NCBI GenBank assembly: GCA_046346965.1
Contig: JAXMHB010000009.1
Span: forward strand, 62,001 to 126,000
DNA length: 64,000 bases
Direction of reading: 5' to 3'
Source of the DNA: JAXMHB01 sp046346965
GTDB lineage: Bacteria; Pseudomonadota; Gammaproteobacteria; Xanthomonadales; SZUA-5
In this document: piece by piece, positions 33,350 to 42,483 of the stretch
How the letters are laid out: each line of letters opens with the position of its first letter
Numbering within the stretch: position 1 is the first letter of the stretch
Program-made: the position numbers and the translations under genes
Notes under the pieces: generated by a model
What the model was told of the DNA's origin: nothing
What the model saw: the letters and a program-made list of their open reading frames with translations, nothing else
Database searches by the model: none

Positions 33350-33712
33350 TCAGGATCCGTCGCGGCGCGAGCCGCGCACCCCCAGGATGCCGGCCAGCAG
33401 ACGTCGCCCGGTGATTGGGGTCGCCAGCTTCCACACATGGGCGGCGATCGCGTCTACGGTCGGTTGTGGCGCGATCTGGCCGAGGATCAGCGTCGGGCAG
33501 ATCGGGATCAGCCCCGGGTTCTCGCCGCAGACCCAGACGTCAACGACGATGCGAGTCAGCGCCTCGCTGCCCTGATGGCTTTCGGTGCGCAGCCGCGGCC
33601 AGCGCGCCCGCAACAGCGGCGTCAAATAGCGTTCGATCTCCTCATCCAGTCGCCAGTAGCCGATGCGGCGCAGTGGACCGTCGGGATTGGACAGGGGTGT
33701 GGATTCGCTCAT
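33350..33712 (-). CDS. Hypothetical protein, 120 residues
   Basis: Not recognised. A soluble protein with no signal peptide. Features are DEEIERYLTPLLRARWPRLR, a central strand VVDVWVCGENPGLIPICPTL, and a basic C terminus (GVRGSRRDGS). The start is the ATG of MSESTPLSNPDGP; a longer reading adds 17 residues with an unlikely Cys/Pro-rich N terminus. It lies between the transporter and the TonB-like protein on the same strand. Confidence 0.6.
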   Translation of the reverse strand: MSESTPLSNPDGPLRRIGYWRLDEEIERYLTPLLRARWPRLRTESHQGSEALTRIVVDVWVCGENPGLIPICPTLILGQIAPQPTVDAIAAHVWKLATPITGRRLLAGILGVRGSRRDGS

Positions 33713-33850
33713 GCATGCACCGCCGGGAAACTGAGTGCAGCATGCGTAGCCGCATGGCTGCACGCGCGACTTCAGGTTGCATCGCGCTGTGCATGCGGTT
33801 GCAAACCGGACGGCCGCGACGTCTGCGGTGGCGGCCCGCGGGCGCCGCGC

Positions 33851-34630
33851 TCACTCCGGCGGGCGTACCTCGCCGCACATCTGACGCCGCAGGTCGGCAT
33901 CGAGTTCCTGATACTGCTGCTCGCAGGCGGCCAGATCACTGCCGTGGTGACTGGCCTCCCAACGCTCGGTCAGCTGATCCATCGGCGCATGGAAATCCAC
34001 CGCCGCCGACGGCAGGCGCGAGTTCAACACCTGGCCCAGCTTGCGCAGCACTTCGCTGCCGCCCTCGCTGGTGCGCGGGCGAAAGCCGGGCAGGGTGCCG
34101 CGATCACCGTCGGGCAGCATGGCGTCGAGATCGCGACCGGCGAAGGGACGCCGCGGCGGCGCGTGCTCGGCAGCCACCGCCGCTGCGGCCTCAACCCGTT
34201 GCGCTTCCGCGCGTTGCGCCAGCGTGGTCGCCGTCGGTATGGCCACCGCCGGCGGTCGCGCGCTCGCCACTGCGGGCGTCGGCGCGGGCGCGGGGGGCGC
34301 TGCGCGCGCCGGTGCGCTCGCGCGCGCGGGTCGCTCGGGCGTCGGCGCCGCGGGTGCCGGCGGTGGCGCAGCGGCCGGCTGATCCAGGGCGATCTCCACC
34401 GTCAGTGCGGTGGGCGTGCGCGGCTGCAGCACCACTCGGGTCTCGCGGATCAACAGCGCCACCAAGACGATGTGGAACAGCAGTGTGCCGGTCCAGGCGG
34501 CGATCCGCTGGATGGACGGGAGTCGGGAAGCAATCCAGCGCGTCAGGCCTGCAGGCACGGGGTTCTGAGTGTCATCGGTGGCGCCGGCAACGGCGATGGG
34601 CGGCGAGAATTGCAAGTTCACGTCGCCCAT
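33851..34630 (-). CDS. TonB/TolA-like single-span membrane protein with Pro/Ala-rich linker
   Basis: A 259-residue protein with a cytoplasmic N terminus, one membrane helix near residues 44-62 (AAWTGTLLFHIVLVALLI), a long Pro/Ala-rich periplasmic stretch (about 83-150) and a short C-terminal region (LAACEQQYQELDADLRRQMC). The layout is that of TonB or TolA, but the C-terminal beta domain that contacts outer-membrane receptors is absent. Function is unknown; a periplasm-spanning anchor is one possibility. Divergent from the ion channel gene. Confidence 0.65.
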   Translation of the reverse strand: MGDVNLQFSPPIAVAGATDDTQNPVPAGLTRWIASRLPSIQRIAAWTGTLLFHIVLVALLIRETRVVLQPRTPTALTVEIALDQPAAAPPPAPAAPTPERPARASAPARAAPPAPAPTPAVASARPPAVAIPTATTLAQRAEAQRVEAAAAVAAEHAPPRRPFAGRDLDAMLPDGDRGTLPGFRPRTSEGGSEVLRKLGQVLNSRLPSAAVDFHAPMDQLTERWEASHHGSDLAACEQQYQELDADLRRQMCGEVRPPE

Positions 34631-34760
34631 GCGTTCGAGCGTGCTGAATCGCGCGCCCGCCGGCGTCCTCGTTCATCTGCTGCTGATGCGCATGCACATG
34701 ATTGACGATCGCAGCGCCGGCCCTGTAGACCATCGTTCGCCGCCCAGCCCGGATGCTTCC

Positions 34761-35576
34761 ATGAACGCCATTGCCGCACCCGTCGCCGCCAGTCCGCTGC
34801 AGCGCCTGCTCGAAAGCACGCGTTTTCAGGCCTTCATCATCGCCGTGATCGTGCTGAATGCGATCACGCTCGGCTTCGAAACCGATGCCGGCATGATCGA
34901 GCGCCACGGTGAGTTGCTGCACTGGTTCGATCGCGTGGCGCTGCTGATCTTCACGGTCGAGATCGTGCTCAAGCTGATCGTCTATCGCCTGCGCTTCTTC
35001 CGCGATCCCTGGAATGTGTTTGATTTCATCATCGTGGCCATCGCGCTGGTGCCCGCCAGCGGTGCTTTCTCAGTGCTGCGGGCGATGCGCATCCTGCGTG
35101 CGCTGCGGCTGGTGTCGATGGTGCAGAGCATGCGTCGCGTGGTGGCGGCGCTGCTCAGCGCGCTGCCGGGCATGGGCTCGATCATCACGCTGCTGACGCT
35201 GGTGCTGTACATCGCCGCGGTGATGGGCACCAAGCTGTTCGCCGCTACCTCGCCGGAGTATTTCGGCAGCCTCGGCAAGACGCTGTTCACGCTGTTCCAG
35301 GTGATGACCATGGAAGGCTGGGCGGACATCGCGCGCGACATCATGGCGGTGCAGCCCTGGGCCTGGGTGTTCTTCCTGGTGTTCATCATGGTCAGCACCT
35401 TCACCGTGCTGAACTTGTTCATCGCCGTGGTCGTCAATGCGATGCAGGAGAATGTCGCTGCCGACCTCAAAGCCGAGCAAGAAGCGGAGGCGGCCGGTGC
35501 GCACGATGAGCGCGAGCTCATCCTGAGCGAGTTGCGTGCGCTGCGCGCGTCGGTGGACAGGCTGCAGCAGCGCTGA
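34761..35576 (+). CDS. Voltage-gated cation channel (NaChBac family) with CavMr-like filter
   Basis: A 271-residue subunit with six membrane helices that would assemble as a tetramer in the inner membrane. The S4 sensor has four arginines at three-residue spacing (R107, R110, R113, R116 in VLRAMRILRALRLV). The pore helix and filter are FTLFQVMTMEGWADIARD, with TMEGWAD at 183-189. Sodium-selective relatives have TLESW; the Gly and Asp here match the calcium-selective CavMr channel (TLEGWVD) and the first repeat of animal Cav channels. A C-terminal coiled coil (LILSELRALRASVDRLQQ) is typical of bacterial channels. The start is the ATG of MNAIAAPVAA. Confidence 0.9.
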   Translation: MNAIAAPVAASPLQRLLESTRFQAFIIAVIVLNAITLGFETDAGMIERHGELLHWFDRVALLIFTVEIVLKLIVYRLRFFRDPWNVFDFIIVAIALVPASGAFSVLRAMRILRALRLVSMVQSMRRVVAALLSALPGMGSIITLLTLVLYIAAVMGTKLFAATSPEYFGSLGKTLFTLFQVMTMEGWADIARDIMAVQPWAWVFFLVFIMVSTFTVLNLFIAVVVNAMQENVAADLKAEQEAEAAGAHDERELILSELRALRASVDRLQQR

Positions 35577-35583
35577 CCGCGGC

Positions 35584-37494
35584 TCAGTCGCTGGCGGGCG
35601 CGAAGAACTGTTCGACGTCCGCCAGCAGGCGCGTGCGCCGCATCGGCGGCAGCGACTCCAGGAACTGCCGGCCGTAGGGTTTGCTGATCAGGCGCGGATC
35701 GCACAGCACCAATACGCCGCGGTCGCGCGTGCTGCGGATCAGCCGTCCGGCGCCCTGCTTGAGCGCCAGCACGGCGCTCGGCAGCTGGTAGTCGCGGAAG
35801 GGGTTGCCGCCGCTCTGGCGGATGGCTTCCAGGCGCGCTTCCATCACCGGATCACCCAGTTGCGCGAAGGGCAGCTTGTCGATCACCACCACCGACAGCG
35901 CATCGCCCGGCACATCCACGCCTTCCCAGAAACTGGCGGCGCCGAGCAGCACGCCGTTGCCGCTGGCGATGAAGTCGGCCAACAGCGCCGGCCGCGGCCG
36001 CTCGCCCTGCACGAATAGCGGAAAGGCGCTCTGGCCACGCAGAATCTCGCCGGCTTCGCGCAACGCGCGATGCGAGGTGAACAGCAAAAAGGCGCGTCCG
36101 GCAGAAGCCTGCAGCACCGGCAGGGCGGCTTCGACCACCGCCTCGGTATAGCCCTGGGTGTTCGGCTCTGGCATCCGCTGCGGCTGGTACAGCAGCGCCT
36201 GGCGTGGATAGTCGAAGGGGCTTTCGAGCTGCAGCGTCTGCGCGCCGAAAAAGCCGGTGCTGCGCTGGAACAGCGCGAAGGAACTGCCCACCGCCAGCGT
36301 CGCCGAGGTGGCCACCCAGGCGGCGCCGCTGGCGGCGCGGTACTGCGCCAGTGGTTCGGCCGCGTCGAGCGGCGTGGCGTGCAGCGCAAAGCCGCGCTGG
36401 AACAACTCGTACCAGCACACCTCGCCATCCTGAGTGCCGCCGGCGATGCGTTCCAGCCGGGTGATCGCCTCACCGAGCCGGGTGGCGCCGTTTTCCAGGC
36501 CGACGCTGCGCTCGGCTTGTGCCTGCAAGGCGCCCATCAGCGCCAACAGCGCCGATTTCAGCGCCTCGGTCGCTTCGAGCACGCCCGGGTGCTCGGTCGC
36601 CATCCACCAGGGCCCCTTGATCGGCAACGGATCGAGCGCCAGCCGGAACTCGCGCACGCGCTGATCGAGTTCGCCCAGCGGCTGCTGCAGCAGCGCCAGC
36701 GCGCCCGACTGCTGGCTGGCCTCATTGAGGATGTCGCGCGAAAGCTCCACCAGTTGCCGGTAGCTCAGTGAGGTGGTGAAGAACTGACTGGCGACCTCCG
36801 CTACCTGGTGCGCCTCATCCAGCACGAAGGCCTCGGCGCCGGGCAGGATCTCGCCAAAGCCCTCGCGCTTGATCGCGAGATCGGCAAACAGCAGATGGTG
36901 ATTGACCACCACTACGTCGGCTTCCTGCGCCTTGCGGCGCGCGCGCACGACGAAGCAGTCGTTGAACTTGGGGCATTCGCTGCCCAGGCAGTTGTCGGTG
37001 GTCGAGGTCACCCAGGGCCAGACGCTCGAATCTTCCGGCACACGATCGAGCTCCATGCGATCACCGGTGCGGGTCAGGCGCGCCCAGCTGCGGATGTCGG
37101 CGAGCTCGCGCACGGCCTCGCGGCTGGCCAGTCGCGCCTGTTCCTCCGCCAGTTCCAGCCGGTGCAGACACAGATAGTTGGCGCGCCCTTTGAGCAAGGC
37201 CTTTTTGGGATTCAGCTTCAGTGTCTGGCACACCCGCGGCAGATCGCGGTGGTACAGCTGGTCCTGCAGCGTCTTGGTGCCGGTGGAGATGATCACGCGG
37301 CGGTTGCCGAGCAGCGCCGGCACCAGATAGGCGTAGGTCTTGCCGGTGCCGGTACCGGCCTCGACGATCAGCGCGCCACGCGTGTCGATGGCCGCTTCGA
37401 TAGCCGCTGCCATGCGTTGCTGCTGCTCACGCGGGACGAAGTTCGGGTCGGCGGCGAAAGGGCTGTCGGGCCCGAGGGCATCGGCGGCAGACAT
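35584..37494 (-). CDS. yoaA: ATP-dependent DNA helicase, DinG/YoaA family
   Basis: A 636-residue XPD-like superfamily 2 helicase thought to unwind damaged or structured DNA at forks. Walker A is EAGTGTGKT (45-53) and the DEAH box is at 226-229 (LDEAHQ). The four iron-sulfur cysteines are Cys109, Cys169, Cys174 and Cys180. The C-terminal helicase domain includes FWEGVDVPGDALSVVVIDKLPF and QGAGRLIRSTRDRG. Its length suits YoaA better than DinG, which is longer. G-quadruplexes are known substrates of XPD/DinG-type helicases, of interest given the G-rich repeats in this window. Monocistronic. Confidence 0.92.
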   Translation of the reverse strand: MSAADALGPDSPFAADPNFVPREQQQRMAAAIEAAIDTRGALIVEAGTGTGKTYAYLVPALLGNRRVIISTGTKTLQDQLYHRDLPRVCQTLKLNPKKALLKGRANYLCLHRLELAEEQARLASREAVRELADIRSWARLTRTGDRMELDRVPEDSSVWPWVTSTTDNCLGSECPKFNDCFVVRARRKAQEADVVVVNHHLLFADLAIKREGFGEILPGAEAFVLDEAHQVAEVASQFFTTSLSYRQLVELSRDILNEASQQSGALALLQQPLGELDQRVREFRLALDPLPIKGPWWMATEHPGVLEATEALKSALLALMGALQAQAERSVGLENGATRLGEAITRLERIAGGTQDGEVCWYELFQRGFALHATPLDAAEPLAQYRAASGAAWVATSATLAVGSSFALFQRSTGFFGAQTLQLESPFDYPRQALLYQPQRMPEPNTQGYTEAVVEAALPVLQASAGRAFLLFTSHRALREAGEILRGQSAFPLFVQGERPRPALLADFIASGNGVLLGAASFWEGVDVPGDALSVVVIDKLPFAQLGDPVMEARLEAIRQSGGNPFRDYQLPSAVLALKQGAGRLIRSTRDRGVLVLCDPRLISKPYGRQFLESLPPMRRTRLLADVEQFFAPASD

Positions 37495-37565
37495 GCGTCG
37501 GGCTGGCTGGGTAAGGATCGCGAGTCTAACCGGTATGCTCCGCCGTCCCCAGCAAGGCCCAGACT

Positions 37566-38564
37566 GTGACCGACGCCTTCCACCAACTGCCGACGCTGAC
37601 TGCCGCGCGCCTGCGCTTGCGACAGTTGTTGCCGGATGATCGCGATGCGCTGTACGCCGTGTATGCCGATCCGGTGGCGATGCGCTACTGGAGCCGGCCG
37701 CCGATGCGAGATCCCGCCGAGGCCGCCGCGCTGATCGCCGAGATCGAGGACTACCGCGCGCGCGGCAGCCTGCTGCAATGGGGCGTGGAGGTGGACGGGC
37801 AGATCATCGGCAGCGTCACGCTGTTCTATCTGAATCCGGCCCAGGGGCGCGCCGAGGTCGGCTACATCCTGCGCTCGGACCGCTGGGGCCAGGGTTACGC
37901 CACGGAGGCGGTCGCGCGCCTGTTGCAGCATGCGCAAGCGCTGGGGCTGCGTCGTATCGAGGCCGACGTCGATCCGCGCAACACGCCGTCGCTGCGCCTG
38001 ATGCAGCGACTGGGCTTTCGCCGCGAGGGCCTGCTCAAGGCACGCTGGTGCGTGGCCGGCGAGATCCAGGATTCGGTATTGCTGGGCCGATTGCTGACGC
38101 CGCCGGCGCCGCAGTCGGGCTTCGTGGTCTCCTGCGATCCCGCCGATGTCGACATCGATCGCGTGCACCAGTACCTCAGCGAGCACAGCTACTGGGCCCG
38201 CGGCATCCCGCGCGCGCTGGTCGAACGTGCCGCCGCGCACTCGCTGAACTTCAGCGGGCTGCTGGATGGCGTGCAGGTAGCCTACGCCCGGGTGATCAGC
38301 GATTACGCCACCTTTGCCAATCTGGTCGACGTCTACGTACTGCCAGAGCTGCGCGGGCGCGGCTACAGCGCGCGGCTGATGGAGGCGGTCACCCAGCATC
38401 CGGACTTGCAGGGCCTGCGCCGCATGACCCTGGCCACCCGCGATGCGCACGGGCTGTATGCCCGCTACGGCTTCAGCCCCGTTGAAGGCTCGACGGTGCT
38501 GATGCAGCGTTATCAGCCGGATCTCTACACTCGCCCATCCACGGACTCTCCCGAGCGCCCATGA
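37566..38564 (+). CDS. Tandem GNAT acetyltransferase (two domains)
   Basis: A 332-residue protein with two GNAT domains. The first (1-175) is RimJ/RimL-like: LTAARLRLRQLLPDD, then the acetyl-CoA loop RSDRWGQGYATEAV and NTPSLRLMQRLGFRREG. The second (about 185-320) is a shorter GNAT of another subfamily, with HSYWARGIPRALVERA and the CoA loop LPELRGRGYSARLMEAV. Each normally occurs as a separate protein. The first type acetylates ribosomal-protein N termini or small amines; the fusion has no obvious assigned substrate. The start is GTG. The stop overlaps the tal start by 4 bp (ATGA). Confidence 0.88.
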   Translation: MTDAFHQLPTLTAARLRLRQLLPDDRDALYAVYADPVAMRYWSRPPMRDPAEAAALIAEIEDYRARGSLLQWGVEVDGQIIGSVTLFYLNPAQGRAEVGYILRSDRWGQGYATEAVARLLQHAQALGLRRIEADVDPRNTPSLRLMQRLGFRREGLLKARWCVAGEIQDSVLLGRLLTPPAPQSGFVVSCDPADVDIDRVHQYLSEHSYWARGIPRALVERAAAHSLNFSGLLDGVQVAYARVISDYATFANLVDVYVLPELRGRGYSARLMEAVTQHPDLQGLRRMTLATRDAHGLYARYGFSPVEGSTVLMQRYQPDLYTRPSTDSPERP

Positions 38565-39514
38565 ATCGCCTAGAGCAGCTGAAGCAATACACCACGGTGG
38601 TCGCCGACACTGGCAATTTCAAGCAGTTGGCGCAGTTTGCGCCGCGTGATGCCACCACCAATCCCTCGCTGATCCTGAAAGCGGTGCAGCAGCCCGATTA
38701 CGCCCCGCTGCTGGCTGACACGGTGGCGGCGATGCGCGGCGCCGCGCACGAGGAAATCGTCGACGCGGTGCTGGTGCGCTTTGGCCTGGAGATCCTCAAG
38801 GTGGTGCCGGGACGGGTGAGCACCGAGGTGGACGCGCGCCTTTCCTTCGACAGCGCCGCGACGGTTGCACGCGCCCGCCGCCTGATCGCGCGCTATGCCG
38901 AGGTCGGCGTCGGCCGCGAGCGCGTGCTGATCAAGATCGCCTCCACCTGGGAGGGCATCGAAGCGGCGCGCGTGCTCGAACAGGAAGGCATCCACTGCAA
39001 TCTGACGCTGCTGTTTGCCTTCTGTCAGGCGGTGGCCTGCGGCGCTGCCGGGGTGCGCCTGATCTCGCCCTTCGTCGGGCGCATCTACGACTGGTACAAG
39101 AAAGCCGCCGGCAGCAGCTGGGACGAAGCGGCGCGCGCAGGCAGTCAGGATCCGGGCGTGCAGTCGGTGGCGCAGATCTGGCGCTACTACAAGCGCCATG
39201 GCATCGACACCGAGGTGATGGGCGCGAGTTTCCGCAATGTCGGTCAGATCACCGCGCTGGCCGGCTGCGATCTGCTGACGATCAGCCCGGAACTGCTGGC
39301 GGAACTGCAATCCAGCACGGCGCCGCTGGCGCCGGCGCTCGATCTGGCGGAGGCGCGCGCGGCGGCGATTCCGGCGCTGCGCTACGACGAGGCCAGCTTC
39401 CGCTACGCCTTGAACGAGGACGCCATGGCGACCGAGAAGCTGGCCGAGGGCATCCGCGCCTTCGCCGCCGACGCCGGGCGTCTGGACACGATGATCCGCG
39501 CGCTGCAGGGCTGA
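38561..39514 (+). CDS. tal: Transaldolase
   Basis: Pentose phosphate enzyme that moves a dihydroxyacetone unit from sedoheptulose 7-phosphate to glyceraldehyde 3-phosphate. A 317-residue protein of the TalB class. The Schiff-base lysine is K125 in VLIKIASTWEGI, the catalytic Asp is in VVADTGN (Asp16), and ATTNPSLIL and NLTLLFAFCQA are the other signatures. All are intact. Translationally coupled to the tandem GNAT gene through the ATGA overlap. Confidence 0.97.
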   Translation: MNRLEQLKQYTTVVADTGNFKQLAQFAPRDATTNPSLILKAVQQPDYAPLLADTVAAMRGAAHEEIVDAVLVRFGLEILKVVPGRVSTEVDARLSFDSAATVARARRLIARYAEVGVGRERVLIKIASTWEGIEAARVLEQEGIHCNLTLLFAFCQAVACGAAGVRLISPFVGRIYDWYKKAAGSSWDEAARAGSQDPGVQSVAQIWRYYKRHGIDTEVMGASFRNVGQITALAGCDLLTISPELLAELQSSTAPLAPALDLAEARAAAIPALRYDEASFRYALNEDAMATEKLAEGIRAFAADAGRLDTMIRALQG

Positions 39515-39596
39515 GGCAGCGCCGCGTCCGGGCGGCTTGCCGCAAGCGCCGTCCGGCGCGAGCATCGCGCGCTTCCTTCAGGCTGTGCCCGCCCCG

Positions 39597-39956
39597 ATGT
39601 CGCTGAACCTGCCGCTGCAAGCCTGGCTGCCGATCCTGCTGCTGATCGGCTCCAATGTGTTCATGACCTTTGCCTGGTACGGGCACCTGCGCTACAAGAG
39701 CAGCGCGCTGCTGCTGGTGATCCTGGTCAGCTGGCTGATCGCGCTGCCCGAGTACATCCTGCAGGTGCCAGCCAATCGCCTCGGCCATGGCTACTACAGC
39801 GCGGCCCAGCTGAAGACCCTGCAGGAAATCATCACGCTCAGCGTTTTCTGCGTGTTTTCAATCACCTATCTGGGTGAGGCGCTGCGCTGGAATCACCTGG
39901 TCGCATTCGCGCTGATGGTCGCCGCGGCCTGGTTCATGTTTCTGCCGGGCAAATGA
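39597..39956 (+). CDS. DUF486 (DMT-like) small membrane protein
   Basis: A 119-residue protein with four hydrophobic segments. The family pattern is SNVFMTFAWYGHLRY, the charged turn YILQVPANRLGHG and QLKTLQEIITLSVFCVFS. DUF486 proteins resemble half-size drug/metabolite transporters and would act as dimers; no substrate is known. The start is the ATG of MSLNLPLQAW; an upstream reading adds 20 poorly conserved residues. It follows tal on the same strand after an 82-bp gap. Confidence 0.9.
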   Translation: MSLNLPLQAWLPILLLIGSNVFMTFAWYGHLRYKSSALLLVILVSWLIALPEYILQVPANRLGHGYYSAAQLKTLQEIITLSVFCVFSITYLGEALRWNHLVAFALMVAAAWFMFLPGK

Positions 39957-39967
39957 GCCGGCGCTCC

Positions 39968-42400
39968 TCAGTCCGCGCCCAAGGCGACCGCCGGATCGAC
40001 CTGCGCCGCGCGCCGCGCCGGTAACCAGCAGGCCAGCAGCGCCACGCACAGCAGCAGCGCGGCTGCGGCGCACAGCGTGGCCGGGTCGTGCAGCGGGATG
40101 TCGTAGACAAAGGCGCGCAGCAAAGGCGTGGCCAGCGCGTACAGCGCCAGCCCGCCGAGCATGCCGCCCAGCGTCAGCCGCAGGCCGTCAGCGGCGACGC
40201 GAGCCGCCAGCGCCCGCGGCTCTGCGCCCAGCGCCAGGCGGACGCCGAACTCGCGCGTGCGCAGCGCCACCACCGAGGCCATCACGCCATACAGGCCGAT
40301 CATGCCGAGCACCAACGTCAGCAGCGCCGCAGCGCCCATCAGCACCACCAGCAAGGACAGGCGCGCGGTAGAAGCGCGCATCACCGTCTCCAGCGTCTCC
40401 ACCTGGTGCAGCGGAACGCTGGGGTCGAGCTCGCTGACGATCTGTCGCAGCGCCGGCAGCAGCGTATCGAGCGGCAGTTCGCTGCGCAGCAGCAAGGACA
40501 GCGCATGCTGCGCGCCCGGCTCGCGGGCGGGGTCGCCGGGAACCGCCTGCGGGCGATAGACGGTGGCCACCGGCGGCGTAGCCAGATCCCACTCGCGCAC
40601 ATCGGCGACCACGCCGATCACGCGGTAGCGCGGTCCCGGCGCGGCTGCGGGCAGCCAGCGTCCCACCGCGTCGGCGGGCGTGCGGCTGCCGAGCAGGGTG
40701 CGCGCGGCGCTCTCGCTGAGGATCAGTTCGGTGCTGCCTTGTTGCGACAGCGGCGCAAAGCTGCGCCCGGCCAGTAGCGGAATCTGCAGCGTCTGGAAAT
40801 AGCCGGCGTCGGCCACCTGCACCGGCAGTTCCTGCTCTTCGGCGCCCAGTTCCACTCGGAAGCGCTGGGTCAGTGCCGAGCCCGGGCTGAGCGGCACATG
40901 CAGCGCCAGCCCGACCGCATCCACGCCCGGCAATGCCGCGGCGCGCTCGCTGAGGCGCTGGTAGAAGGCCACCGTTGAGGCGTCGTCATGGCGCGCGAAA
41001 GGCAGCAGCGTGCGGGCGCTGAGGACGCCAGTCGCGACATAGCCCGGATGCACCGCGTACAGGCGTTCGGCCGAGCGCAGCAGCACCAGCGCGGCCGCTA
41101 CCACCGCCAGCGCGATGGCGATCTGGGCGCCGGTGATCAGCGCGCGCAGACGTTGGCGCGCCGCCCCGGCGGAGGCGCCGCGGCCGCCATCGCGCAGCGC
41201 GCCGGCCAGCCCTGGTGCACGCTGGCGCAGCGCGGGCACGGCGGCAAGCAAGGCCACGCTGAGCATGATCAGCAAGGCCGTGCAGATCAGCGTCGCCGGT
41301 CCAATGCGCAACTCGGCGAGGCGCGGGATCTCGGTTGGCCCCAACGCCAGCAGCATAGGCACCGCAGCCTGCGCCAGCAGCAGCGCGAGCGCGCCAGCCA
41401 AAACGCCGAGGATCAGCGCTTCTGCCAGGAAATGACCGGCGATGCGCGCGCGGCTGGCGCCGAGCGCGGCGCGGACCGCGAGTTCCAGCGACTGCTGATC
41501 GGCGCGGATCAGCATCAGATTGGCGCCATTGGCCCAGGCGGCGAGCAGCAGCAGGCCGGCCGCGGCGGCCAGCGCCCACAGCATCGGCGCCAGCGCGGCG
41601 GTCAGGCGCGTCTGCAGCGCGGTGACCACCGGCGCCGGCCGCTCGGCGTCCAGCCAGGTCTGCGTGGCGGCTCCCGACTGCAGGCGCGGATAGTCCTCGG
41701 CCAGCCGCAGCAATGCGGATTGCAGCTCCTTTTGCGCCGCCTGCGGATGCACGCCCGGCGCCAGTCGCGCCACCCCGGCGTAGCTGAAGTCGCCCACCAC
41801 GCCGCCGCTGCTGGGACGCGCCGGCAGCCAGATCCGCGTGTGGACATCCGGAAACGCAAAGGTTGCCGGCATCACGCCCACCACCTGACGCGGCACCTCG
41901 TTGATCAGCAGCGTGCGTCCCAACACCTGCGGGTCGGCGTCGTAGCGACTGCGCCACTCGGCCTCGCTCAAGATGACCGCACCCGGCCCGCCCTGCAGTT
42001 CCTCCTCGGCGGTGAAGGTGCGCCCGAGCAGCGGCGTCACGCCCAGCAGCGGAATCAGCGAGGCGGTGATCCGGGTCGCCGGCAGGTGCTCGGCCGGGGC
42101 GGCGGCGTCAGCGCGCAGATTGGCGCCGCCGCTGCGATAGAAGCCCACCGCGGCCAGACTCTGCAGCTCGCGATAGACCTCGAACAAGGCCGGCGGATTG
42201 GCGCTCTCGCCGCTGGCAAGGCGCAGCTCCAGGCTGACCAGTTGCCCGGCATCGGCATAGGGCAAAGGCGCCAGCAGGATGCGATAGACCAGCGCGTGGA
42301 TCGCGCTGGCGCCAGCCAGACCCAAGGTCAGCACCAGCAGCAGCGCGAGCGTGTGCGCGGGACTGTGCAGCAGCGAGCGGAATGTCGGTGCCAGGCGCAT
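39968..42400 (-). CDS. ADOP-family ABC transporter permease (orphan, MacB-like)
   Basis: An 810-residue fused permease. It contains two MacB/FtsX-like halves: an N-terminal helix (HTLALLLVLTLGLAGASAIH), periplasmic domain and three helices with MRADQQSLELAVRAALGASR-type coupling loops, then a second repeat of the same layout (SVVALRTREFGVRLALGAEP). This duplicated layout with no ATPase gene alongside marks the ADOP (duplicated orphan permease) group. Function is unknown, perhaps macrolide or lipid export using a remote ATPase. The start is the ATG of MRLAPTFRSLLHSP; the 68-residue longer reading overlaps the LysR gene region. Confidence 0.87.
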   Translation of the reverse strand: MRLAPTFRSLLHSPAHTLALLLVLTLGLAGASAIHALVYRILLAPLPYADAGQLVSLELRLASGESANPPALFEVYRELQSLAAVGFYRSGGANLRADAAAPAEHLPATRITASLIPLLGVTPLLGRTFTAEEELQGGPGAVILSEAEWRSRYDADPQVLGRTLLINEVPRQVVGVMPATFAFPDVHTRIWLPARPSSGGVVGDFSYAGVARLAPGVHPQAAQKELQSALLRLAEDYPRLQSGAATQTWLDAERPAPVVTALQTRLTAALAPMLWALAAAAGLLLLAAWANGANLMLIRADQQSLELAVRAALGASRARIAGHFLAEALILGVLAGALALLLAQAAVPMLLALGPTEIPRLAELRIGPATLICTALLIMLSVALLAAVPALRQRAPGLAGALRDGGRGASAGAARQRLRALITGAQIAIALAVVAAALVLLRSAERLYAVHPGYVATGVLSARTLLPFARHDDASTVAFYQRLSERAAALPGVDAVGLALHVPLSPGSALTQRFRVELGAEEQELPVQVADAGYFQTLQIPLLAGRSFAPLSQQGSTELILSESAARTLLGSRTPADAVGRWLPAAAPGPRYRVIGVVADVREWDLATPPVATVYRPQAVPGDPAREPGAQHALSLLLRSELPLDTLLPALRQIVSELDPSVPLHQVETLETVMRASTARLSLLVVLMGAAALLTLVLGMIGLYGVMASVVALRTREFGVRLALGAEPRALAARVAADGLRLTLGGMLGGLALYALATPLLRAFVYDIPLHDPATLCAAAALLLCVALLACWLPARRAAQVDPAVALGAD

Positions 42401-42483
42401 CGGACGGTCAGGGCGGGCGGCGATGGCGGCATGGTCGCATGCCCGCCGCGGTGCGTGTCGGGATAGACGCAGGCAGCGCCGCG

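Noticed and set aside
40186..42400. ABC permease plus missing ATPase as a sign of a broken operon
   Set aside because: The duplicated single-gene layout is typical of ADOP orphan permeases, so the absent ATPase is expected.
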